Assembly (NCBI RefSeq): GCF_031082345.1
Contig: NZ_JAVHLH010000037.1
Location: forward strand, 1 to 15,963
DNA from: Brevundimonas sp.
GTDB lineage: Bacteria; Pseudomonadota; Alphaproteobacteria; Caulobacterales; Caulobacteraceae
Reading direction: 5' to 3'
Length of the DNA stretch: 15,963 nt
Shown here: positions 7,321-15,963 of the stretch, piece by piece
Numbering within the stretch: position 1 is the stretch's first letter
Layout: each line of letters begins with the position of its first letter
Position numbers and translations under genes: made by a program
Notes under the pieces: generated by a model
What the model was told of the DNA's origin: nothing
Seen by the model: only the letters and a program-made list of their open reading frames with translations
Databases searched by the model: none

Positions 7321-7793
7321 ACCGGCAGCGCCCCCCGCTTGACCACCGTCCGCATGGCCACGCTGGACGACACCCGCGTCACCCCCGGGATCCGCGTCAG
7401 CTCCCGAGAGTGCACCCGCTCAAGATCGTCGACGTCGCGCACCACCAGCCGCAGCAGATAGTCCGAGCCGCCGGTCATCAGATAGCATTCGACCACCTCG
7501 GGCACGGTCGAGACCGCCGTCTCGAAGGCGGTCAGCGACGCCTCCGCCTGGGACGACAGGGTCACGGTCACGAACACGCTGATCGGCAGGCCGACGGCGC
7601 GCTCGTTGATGATGGCGGTGTAGCGGCTGATCACCTCGGCCGCCTCCAGCGCCCGCAGCCGGCGCAGGCAGGCGCTCTCCGACAGGTTCACCGCCTTGGC
7701 CAGATCCGCGTTGGTCATCCGCCCGTCGCCCTGCAGGGCGCGGAGCATCTTGCGGTCGGTGTCATCGAGGGCGACAGCGGAAACAGTCTTCAT
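7317..7793 (-). CDS. Lrp/AsnC-family regulator, probable AldR of alanine dehydrogenase
   Basis: This is a 158-residue regulator. An AsnC-type helix-turn-helix occupies about residues 9-58 (LDDTDRKMLRALQGDGRMTN, then LAKAVNLSESACLRRLRAL). A RAM ligand-binding domain occupies about 66-150, with the effector-site motif GGSDYLLRLVV. I chose the ATG at 7791-7793, with GAGG 5 nt upstream. The open frame extends further upstream but runs into ald and is not conserved-looking. Divergent lrp-like/ald pairs are well known: in Mycobacterium and Rhizobium the regulator (AldR) controls alanine dehydrogenase in response to alanine. A palindromic Lrp-box candidate lies 13-27 nt upstream of its start, which suggests autoregulation too. 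The gene converges on gabD without any spacer. Confidence 0.92.
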   Translation of the reverse strand: MKTVSAVALDDTDRKMLRALQGDGRMTNADLAKAVNLSESACLRRLRALEAAEVISRYTAIINERAVGLPISVFVTVTLSSQAEASLTAFETAVSTVPEVVECYLMTGGSDYLLRLVVRDVDDLERVHSRELTRIPGVTRVSSSVAMRTVVKRGALPV

Positions 7794-7805
7794 GACGGGC
7801 CTCAT

Positions 7806-7820
7806 TCGCAGATTCTGCGA
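7806..7820. promoter_or_regulatory. Candidate Lrp box centred on a GANTC methylation site
   Basis: TCGCAGATTCTGCGA is a perfect 15-bp palindrome with a single central T. It matches 11 of 15 positions of the E. coli Lrp consensus, including the central ATT. The middle five bases GATTC are a GANTC site, the target of CcrM in Caulobacterales. A weaker dyad TTCAT-ACG-ATGAA lies 24 bp away, centre to centre (7831-7843). Confidence 0.6.
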
Positions 7821-7871
7821 CTTTACGCCGTTCATACGATGAAAAGAACAGGAACCTGCGCAGCGACCCTC

Positions 7872-7879
7872 GCTAGATT
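7872..7879 (+). promoter_or_regulatory. Candidate -10 element of the ald promoter
   Basis: GCTAGATT matches the Caulobacter-type -10 (GCTANNNT) 60 bp before the ald start. No good -35 lies at the usual distance; the nearest candidate is GGAACC at 7851-7856, 17 bases away. A weak -35 would fit activation by the divergent Lrp-family regulator. Confidence 0.4.
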
Positions 7880-7938
7880 GCCGCGCGACGCGAGGCCGCC
7901 ACAGAGCGCGCCCGCACCCCGTCGGAAGAGGATCTCCC

Positions 7939-9057
<1,119 letters not shown>

Positions 9058-9064
9058 GAACGCG

Positions 9065-9211
9065 TCCCTCTCCCCTTGCGGGAGAGGGAGACCGCACACG
9101 GCGGCGCAGCCGTCGTTCTTGTGCGGTCGGGTGAGGGGTCTCTCGCTGCATCCGGCGCGACCCCTCATCCGTCTCGCTTCGCGAGCCACCTTCTCCCGCA
9201 AGGGGAGAAGG
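9065..9211. repeat. MITE/REP-like palindromic intergenic element
   Basis: Nearly the whole ald-obgE gap is folded into hairpins. The ends form stems 9065-9074 with 9080-9089 and 9189-9197 with 9203-9211. The two end blocks, 9066-9088 and 9189-9211, are reverse complements of each other at 21 of 23 positions, so they act as terminal inverted repeats. Inside lie stems 9091-9098 with 9120-9127, 9132-9140 with 9159-9167, and 9173-9177 with 9181-9185. It has no coding capacity. The motif family (CTCTCCCCTTGCGGGAGAGG) recurs between genes in many Alphaproteobacteria, as I recall it. Confidence 0.75.
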
Positions 9212-9229
9212 ACGGCGCAGTGCCTGTAA

Positions 9230-11478
<2,249 letters not shown>

Positions 11479-11514
11479 AACCTGAGGCGCGGACGCGACC
11501 TTAAGAGGATGACC

Positions 11515-12807
11515 ATGACCCAGGACGCCCCCGCCCCGACCGCCGATTCCACCCTCGAAGCCGAGATGCTGGCCATGGGCCGCCGCGCCCGCGCCGCCGC
11601 CCGCACCCTGGCCCTCGCCGGCCCCGAGACCCGGACGAAAGCCATCGCCGGCATGGCCTCGGCCCTGCGCGCCCGTTCGGAACAGGTGCTCGCCGCCAAC
11701 GCCGCCGACCTCGACGACGCCCGCGCCAAGGGCATGGCCCTTGCCATGATGGACCGCCTCGCCCTCGACCCGAAACGGCTTCAGGGCGTGGTCGGCGCGC
11801 TGGAATCGATCGCCGCCATTCCCGACCCGGTCGGCGTCGAGACGGCGCGCTGGACGCCGGAAAACGGTCTCGACATCGCCAGGGTGCGGACCCCCCTCGG
11901 CGTGCTGGCCATCATTTACGAGAGCCGCCCCAACGTCACCGCCGACGCCGCCGCCCTCGCCGTGCGCGCCGGCAACGCCGTCATCCTGCGCGGCGGCTCG
12001 GAATGCCTGCGCTCCAACCTCGCCATCCACGAGGCCCTGGTCGAGGGTCTGGTCTCGGCCGGCCTGTCGCCCGACACGGTGCAGATCGTGACCACCCGCG
12101 ACCGCGCCGCCGTCGGCCACATCCTCACCGGCCTCGACGGGTCGATCGACCTGCTGATCCCGCGCGGCGGCCGCTCGCTGGTCGAGCGGGTCAAGACCGA
12201 GGCCCGCGTCGCCGTCCTCGGCCATCTGGAGGGCGTCAATCACGTCTATGTCCACGCCAGCGCCGATCCCGACATGGCCCGCGCCGTGGCGGTGAACGCC
12301 AAGATGCGCCGCGTCTCCGTCTGCGGGGCCGCCGAGACCCTGCTGATCGACCGCGCCGTCGCCGATACGCTGTTGCCGCTGATCGCCCGCGACCTGACGG
12401 ACGCCGGCTGCGAACTGCGCGCCGACCCCGCCGCCCGCGCCCTGGTTCCGCAGGCGACGGCCGCCAATGACGACGACTGGGCGACCGAATATCTGAAGCC
12501 GATCCTGGCGGTGAAGGTCGTCGACGGCATGGACGAGGCCCTCGCACACGTCGCCCGCTACGGCTCGGGCCATACGGAGTCGATCGTCGCCTCCGACGAA
12601 TCCGCCATCGAACGCTTCCTCGCCGAGGCCGACGCCGGCATCGTCCTGGCCAACGCCTCGACCCAGTTCGCCGACGGCGGCGAGTTCGGTTTCGGCGGCG
12701 AAATCGGCATCTCCACCGACCGCCTCCACGCCCGCGGCCCCGTCGGCGCCGAACAGCTGACCAGCTTCAAATACGTCATCCGCGGTCAGGGCCAGACCCG
12801 GCCCTGA
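11515..12807 (+). CDS. proA: Gamma-glutamyl phosphate reductase (proline biosynthesis)
   Basis: This is a 430-residue enzyme that reduces glutamyl 5-phosphate to glutamate semialdehyde using NADPH, the step after ProB. It belongs to the aldehyde dehydrogenase superfamily. The catalytic Cys270 lies in VSVCGAAETLLID, and the conserved blocks GVLAIIYESRPNVTADA and LIPRGGRSLVE are present. The C-terminal block GEFGFGGEIGISTDRLHARG is the ProA hallmark. AAGAGGA at 11503-11509 gives normal spacing to ATG 11515, whereas ATG 11509 overlaps that site, so I prefer the shorter form. The gene follows proB by 36 bp as a proBA pair. Its stop codon lies inside a perfect 12-bp hairpin. Confidence 0.96.
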   Translation: MTQDAPAPTADSTLEAEMLAMGRRARAAARTLALAGPETRTKAIAGMASALRARSEQVLAANAADLDDARAKGMALAMMDRLALDPKRLQGVVGALESIAAIPDPVGVETARWTPENGLDIARVRTPLGVLAIIYESRPNVTADAAALAVRAGNAVILRGGSECLRSNLAIHEALVEGLVSAGLSPDTVQIVTTRDRAAVGHILTGLDGSIDLLIPRGGRSLVERVKTEARVAVLGHLEGVNHVYVHASADPDMARAVAVNAKMRRVSVCGAAETLLIDRAVADTLLPLIARDLTDAGCELRADPAARALVPQATAANDDDWATEYLKPILAVKVVDGMDEALAHVARYGSGHTESIVASDESAIERFLAEADAGIVLANASTQFADGGEFGFGGEIGISTDRLHARGPVGAEQLTSFKYVIRGQGQTRP

Positions 12808-12811
12808 CCGC
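12782..12811 (+). terminator. Hairpin spanning the proA stop codon
   Basis: A perfect 12-bp inverted repeat (12782-12793 with 12800-12811) closes a 6-nt loop and includes the proA TGA at 12805-12807. No U-tract follows. It may protect the proBA mRNA 3' end or assist Rho-dependent termination rather than act as a classical intrinsic terminator. Confidence 0.45.
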
Positions 12812-12814
12812 CGG

Positions 12815-12839
12815 GGAACACCCTGCCGCCCCGGTCGCT
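12815..12839 (+). promoter_or_regulatory. Near-consensus EcfG promoter before the 60-residue ORF
   Basis: GGAAC (12815-12819), 16 bases, then CGCT (12836-12839) differs from the consensus GGAAC-N16-CGTT at one position. The start would fall near 12846, just before the ribosome binding site of the small gene. The match is suggestive only. Confidence 0.35.
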
Positions 12840-12864
12840 TCCTTCGTGAAAGGGAGCCCCCTCC

Positions 12865-13047
12865 ATGACCGACAAGAACCAGACCGAAGGCCGCGACGAC
12901 AACGGCGCCATTCCGCCCGGCAAGCCCGACGCCTCGACCTCCGACGCGGCCGTAAAGCGCAACGGCGAGCGCGAGCGGCGCAGCGCCGGCCCGGATGGTC
13001 CCGACGCCACGGAAGTGGGCGACACCTTCAAGACGCAGCCCGGCTGA
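12865..13047 (+). CDS. Hypothetical 60-residue hydrophilic, probably disordered protein
   Basis: The ORF MTDKNQTEGRDDNGAIPPGK... encodes 60 residues dominated by Asp, Gly, Pro, Glu, Arg and Lys, with no hydrophobic core, cysteine or tryptophan. It is predicted disordered and cytoplasmic. GAAAGGGA at 12848-12855 lies 9 nt before the ATG, and third positions are strongly G/C as in real genes here. It sits alone between proA and nadD. An imperfect EcfG promoter lies upstream, so it may be a small stress-induced hydrophilic protein. I do not recognise a named family and assign no function. Confidence 0.65.
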   Translation: MTDKNQTEGRDDNGAIPPGKPDASTSDAAVKRNGERERRSAGPDGPDATEVGDTFKTQPG

Positions 13048-13121
13048 ACGTCCGCGACAGCGGGCCGCCGCCGTGTTAGGGCGCTCGTGAGCATAAGTCG
13101 CCCGAGCCCCGCGAGCCCGCC

Positions 13122-13793
13122 TTGACCTTCTTCCACGCCGGTCCCGCGCCGCGAGCCTCCGGCCCCCGACCCGGGGGCCTGCGCGACGGCCTCGATCTCC
13201 AGCCCGGCCTGCGCGTCGGCCTGTTCGGCGGCTCGTTCAACCCGGCCCACGACGGCCACGCCCACGTCGCCGAGACGGCCCTGCGGCGGCTGGACCTCGA
13301 CCGGGTGGTCTGGCTGGTGTCGCCCCAGAACCCGCTCAAGGACCCCGCCGGAACCGCCCCGCTGGCCGAGCGGATGGCCTCGGCCCGCATCGCCGCCGCC
13401 CAGGCCGCGTCCGGGCCGTCGATGATCGTGTCCGACGTCGAGAGCCGCATCGGCACGCGCCGGACCATCGACACCCTGCGCGCCCTGACCGCCCGCCATC
13501 CCGGCGTGCGCTTCGTCTGGCTGATGGGGTCCGACAATCTGGCCAGCTTCCACCGCTGGCGCGGCTGGACCGACATCATGCGGCTGATGCCGGTGGCGGT
13601 GATCGCCCGGCCCGGCTCCGAACTGGACAGCCGCACCGCTCCCGCCGCCGCCCGTTTCGCCGCCGCCCGCGTTCCGGCGTCCCGCGCCCGCCTGCTGCCG
13701 GATCTGGAAGCCCCCGCCTGGACCCTGCTGAACGCCCCGCTGAACCACCGCTCCTCGACCGCGCTGCGGGCGGCGGCGCAGGCGGACGCGTGA
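13122..13793 (+). CDS. nadD: Nicotinate-nucleotide adenylyltransferase
   Basis: This is a 223-residue enzyme that makes nicotinic acid adenine dinucleotide from nicotinate mononucleotide and ATP, the penultimate step of NAD synthesis. The nucleotidyltransferase motifs are clear: GGSFNPAHDGH (36-46), with the HxGH-type ATP site, and NHRSSTALR near the end (208-216) corresponding to ISSTxIR. GSDNLASFHRW (136-146) is also typical. The conserved domain begins near residue 30, and the only start in reach is TTG 13122, with no strong ribosome binding site. A 12-codon frame opening with GTG 13087 ends at TGA 13123-13125, overlapping that TTG, so coupled re-initiation is conceivable. The first 29 residues are Pro/Gly/Arg-rich and unconserved. 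Confidence 0.93.
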   Translation: MTFFHAGPAPRASGPRPGGLRDGLDLQPGLRVGLFGGSFNPAHDGHAHVAETALRRLDLDRVVWLVSPQNPLKDPAGTAPLAERMASARIAAAQAASGPSMIVSDVESRIGTRRTIDTLRALTARHPGVRFVWLMGSDNLASFHRWRGWTDIMRLMPVAVIARPGSELDSRTAPAAARFAAARVPASRARLLPDLEAPAWTLLNAPLNHRSSTALRAAAQADA

Positions 13794-13818
13794 CGCCCCG
13801 ACCCGTCTGTGCTAGGCT
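13790..13818 (+). promoter_or_regulatory. Candidate housekeeping promoter of rsfS-rlmH
   Basis: GTGACG (13790-13795), 17 bases, then TAGGCT (13813-13818, within GCTAGGCT) resembles a Caulobacter sigma-73 promoter. The -35 overlaps the nadD stop codon. Transcription from about 13825 would serve rsfS, rlmH and the gene after it. Confidence 0.5.
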
Positions 13819-13909
13819 GCCGCTTTAGTAATCTCCTCGGAGCCCTCCGCTGACCCCCTCGCCCGCGCACGATGCGCAAGACAGCGCCGTCTCGAACACG
13901 GCGCACGAG

Positions 13910-14314
13910 ATGGACCCGATCGCGCCCATCCACTCCGAAGACGGTCCGCAGGCCCCCCTCCCCGTCGGCTCCAACGCTCTGGAACAGGCTGTTCTGTCGC
14001 GCCTCGACGACGACAAGGCCCAGGACATCGTCCTCATCGACCTGAAGGGCAAAAGCCCCATGGCCGACACCATGATCATCGCCTCCGGCCGTTCGCACCG
14101 TCACGTCGGCGCCCTGGCCGATCACCTGCAGCGCACGCTGAAGGAACAGGGTCTGGGCAAGGTCAAGGTCTCGGGCCTGCCGCACTGCGACTGGGTGCTG
14201 CTCGACGCCGGCGACGTCATCGTTCACCTGTTCCGCCCCGAAGTCCGCGCCTTCTACAACATCGAGAAGATCTGGTCGGTCGACAGCGGTCACCGCGTCG
14301 ACGCCCGCGCCTGA
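13910..14314 (+). CDS. rsfS: Ribosomal silencing factor RsfS (Iojap family)
   Basis: This is a 134-residue protein that binds L14 on the 50S subunit and blocks 30S joining during starvation. The conserved domain starts near residue 24 (LEQAVLSRLDDDKAQDIVLIDL). It includes KSPMADTMIIASGRSHRHV and the hallmark stretch DWVLLDAGDVIVHLFRPEVR followed by AFYNIEKIW (94-122). ATG 13910 has no clear ribosome binding site. A GGAG at 13839-13842 sits 7 nt before an in-frame CTG at 13850 that would add 20 residues, so a non-canonical start is possible. It is flanked by nadD and rlmH, as in many Proteobacteria. Confidence 0.95.
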   Translation: MDPIAPIHSEDGPQAPLPVGSNALEQAVLSRLDDDKAQDIVLIDLKGKSPMADTMIIASGRSHRHVGALADHLQRTLKEQGLGKVKVSGLPHCDWVLLDAGDVIVHLFRPEVRAFYNIEKIWSVDSGHRVDARA

Positions 14315-14323
14315 TCTGAGCGC

Positions 14324-14788
14324 ATGAAGCTGGCCGTCATCGCCATCGGCAAGCCGGGGCGCGGACCGGAAGCCACGCTGGCCGCCGACTACGCCGAACG
14401 CGCCACCCTCGCCGGCCGCGCGCTCGGCCTCGGCCCCCTCGAACTGGTCGACCTCGAAGCCCGCAAGCCCGGCAAGACGGCCGAGGCCGAGCTGGTCCTC
14501 AAGGCCGCCGAGGGCGCGCATCTGATCGCCTGCGACGAGCGCGGCAAGACCTTCTCCAGCCGCGCCTTCGCCGACCATATCGCCCTGCTGCGGGACCGCG
14601 GCGAGCGGCGGCTGGCCTTCGCCATCGGCGGGGCCGACGGGCTGGACGACAGCGTCCGCGCCGCCGCCGCCTCGACCCTCGCCTTCGGCCCCCAGACCTG
14701 GCCGCACGCCCTGGCCCGGGCCATGCTGGCGGAACAGCTGTATCGCGCCGTGACCATCCTGGCCGGATCGCCCTATCATCGCGACTGA
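14324..14788 (+). CDS. rlmH: 23S rRNA (pseudouridine1915-N3)-methyltransferase
   Basis: This is a 154-residue SPOUT-class methyltransferase of typical length. It methylates pseudouridine 1915 in helix 69 of 23S rRNA on assembled 70S ribosomes, using S-adenosylmethionine. Signs are the start MKLAVIAIGKPGRGPE, LIACDERGKTFSSRAFA (67-83), the SAM-binding knot AIGGADGLDDSVRAAA (100-115), and the C-terminal AEQLYRAVTILAGSPYHRD, whose YHRD end is the family signature. It lies 9 bp after rsfS, so the two are co-transcribed. Its TGA overlaps the following ATG as TGATG. Ala codons are GCC 30 times and GCG 3 times, a useful reference for the host style. Confidence 0.96.
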   Translation: MKLAVIAIGKPGRGPEATLAADYAERATLAGRALGLGPLELVDLEARKPGKTAEAELVLKAAEGAHLIACDERGKTFSSRAFADHIALLRDRGERRLAFAIGGADGLDDSVRAAAASTLAFGPQTWPHALARAMLAEQLYRAVTILAGSPYHRD

Positions 14789-15963
14789 TGCGTCCGCTGG
14801 TCCTGATCCTGTGTCTGAGTCTGACGGCGTTGCCGGTGGGCGCCGCCGCGCCCGTGACGGATGTGGCGCGGCTTCAGGCCGAGTTCCGCGACGAACAGGC
14901 CCGCGCCCGCCGCCTGCGGGCCGACGGGACCGACGTCGTGGTCGGCTGCGTGGAGACGCACGGACGCGAGGAGACGACGACACTGCTCCAGGGCCTGGAG
15001 GTGCTGCCCCGGCGCGCCGTGGAGCGCCACGGCGAGCTGCTGCAGGAGTTCGACCTGGACGGCGCGCTGGCGCGCAAGCCCGCCGTGCTGATCCTGGACG
15101 AGCTGGCGCACGCGAACGTCGAGGGGGGCCGCCATCCGAAGCGCTGGCAGGACGCGCTCGAGCTGCTCGAGGCCGGGATCGAGGTCTGGACGACGCTCAA
15201 CGTGCAGCACGTGGAGAGCCTGAACGACGTCGTCGCGCAGATCACGTTCGTGCGGGTCCGCGAAACGGTGCCCGACGCCGTGCTCGATAGCGCGGACGAG
15301 CTCGAGCTGGTCGACCTGCCGCCGGAACAACTCCTGGAGCGGTTCCGCGAGGGGAAGGTGTACCTGCCGGAGCCGGCGCGCCGCGCGGCGGACAGCTTCT
15401 TTCGCCGCGGCAACCTGCTGGCGCTCCGCGAGCTGGCGCTGCGCCGGACCGCGGAGCGGGTCGACGCCGAGGTCTCGGCCTATCGGCACGAGCACCGGAT
15501 CGGCACGACCTGGCCGGCCGGAGAGCGCATCCTGGTCTGCGTCGGGCCGAGCCCGACCTCCGGGAGCCTGATCCGCGGCGGGCGGCGCATGGCGGCCGGG
15601 CTGCGCGCGCCGTGGATCGCGGCCTACGTGGAAGCGCCGGGCGCGTTCGCGATGACCGGACCGGACCGCGATCGCCTGCACGCGAACCTGCGGCTGGCCG
15701 AGTCGCTGGGCGGGGAGGTCGTGCGGCTGACCGGGGCAAGCGCGAGCGGGGAGATCCTGCGCTACGCGCGCGAGCACAACGTGACGCGCATCGTCGTGGG
15801 CAAGCCGACGCACCGGCGGTGGCGCGACGTCCTGCGCGGCTCGTTCGTCTCCGAGCTGGTGCGGGGCAGCGGGACGATCGAGGTGCACTTCATCGCCGGG
15901 GACCAGGGCGAGGCGGGGAAGGCCCCCGCGCGACCCGCGGCGGCGGACCGGCGCATCGACTGG
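14788..15963 (+). CDS. kdpD: Chimeric ORF: EnvC-like N-terminus joined to a KdpD sensor kinase fragment (runs off window end)
   Basis: The frame starts at ATG 14788 (TGATG overlap with rlmH) and stays open to the window end, giving 392 residues so far. Residues 1-21 form a signal peptide (MRPLVLILCLSLTALPVGAA). Residues 22-45 start a coiled coil (VARLQAEFRDEQARARRLRA), as expected for the EnvC/M23 murein hydrolase activator that usually follows rlmH. From about residue 42 it is KdpD: DVVVGCVETHGRE (49-61), Walker B region LILDELAH (101-108), GGRHPKRWQD, LNVQHVESLNDVV (137-149), EGKVYLPE and a USP-like domain from about 245. KdpD normally starts on the cytoplasmic side with a Walker A GxxxGVGKT, missing here. 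A signal peptide ahead of a cytoplasmic domain makes no sense, so this is probably an artefact or a dead fusion. Confidence 0.75.
   Translation, partial: MRPLVLILCLSLTALPVGAAAPVTDVARLQAEFRDEQARARRLRADGTDVVVGCVETHGREETTTLLQGLEVLPRRAVERHGELLQEFDLDGALARKPAVLILDELAHANVEGGRHPKRWQDALELLEAGIEVWTTLNVQHVESLNDVVAQITFVRVRETVPDAVLDSADELELVDLPPEQLLERFREGKVYLPEPARRAADSFFRRGNLLALRELALRRTAERVDAEVSAYRHEHRIGTTWPAGERILVCVGPSPTSGSLIRGGRRMAAGLRAPWIAAYVEAPGAFAMTGPDRDRLHANLRLAESLGGEVVRLTGASASGEILRYAREHNVTRIVVGKPTHRRWRDVLRGSFVSELVRGSGTIEVHFIAGDQGEAGKAPARPAAADRRIDW
14901..14930. other. Breakpoint between the Caulobacterales cluster and foreign KdpD sequence
   Basis: Within this stretch the protein changes from EnvC-like coiled coil to KdpD. 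Both families carry an (A/R)RRLRA-type run at the join, which offers a short shared sequence. Ala codons switch from GCC-dominated before the join to GCG-dominated after it (12 GCC, 27 GCG, 1 GCA after residue 48). Confidence 0.7.

Noticed and set aside
7851..7875. GGAACC upstream of ald as a possible EcfG promoter
   Set aside because: At 16-17 bases downstream the sequence is GCTA/CTAG, not CGTT, so it is not an EcfG site.

Overview
The window looks like chromosomal DNA from a GC-rich alphaproteobacterium of the Caulobacterales (Caulobacter, Brevundimonas or Phenylobacterium type). Three things suggest this: the phyR / nepR-ecfG-phyK general stress locus in the Caulobacter arrangement, GCTANNNT-like -10 elements, and the obgE-proB-proA-nadD-rsfS-rlmH cluster. 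The genus is an inference. I saw no tRNA, rRNA, CRISPR array, transposase or phage gene.

Region 1 (1-4060) is the general stress response module. The end of an unknown gene converges on phyR across a two-way terminator. phyR and the nepR-ecfG-phyK operon are divergent, and each has an exact EcfG-type promoter (GGAAC-N16-CGTT). A third exact copy lies in the last codons of phyK, directly upstream of a 45-residue entericidin-like lipoprotein gene. PhyK is expected to phosphorylate PhyR, which then binds NepR and frees EcfG. EcfG would then transcribe its own control genes and the lipoprotein.

Region 2 (4061-9260) is metabolic. An MHS-family transporter with an unusual ~115-residue periplasmic insert precedes a GabD-like aldehyde dehydrogenase. 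That gene converges on an Lrp/AsnC regulator, and the two share one CTAG for both stop codons. The regulator is divergent from alanine dehydrogenase. The gap between them holds a 15-bp Lrp-box-like palindrome centred exactly on a GANTC (CcrM-type) site. A 146-bp MITE/REP-like palindromic element follows ald.

Region 3 (9260-14788) is a conserved housekeeping cluster: obgE, proB, proA, a 60-residue disordered small protein, nadD, rsfS and rlmH. It links ribosome assembly and maturation with proline and NAD synthesis.

Region 4 (14788-15963) is the anomaly. The expected next gene, an EnvC-like murein hydrolase activator, starts normally with a signal peptide and the beginning of a coiled coil. 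After about 45 residues it passes in frame into a potassium sensor kinase KdpD that lacks its Walker A motif. Alanine codon use flips at the same point (GCC:GCG is 30:3 in rlmH and 12:27 in the KdpD part). The simplest reading is an assembly chimera or a recent illegitimate join between two genomes, not a functional fusion. The reading frame runs off the window end.
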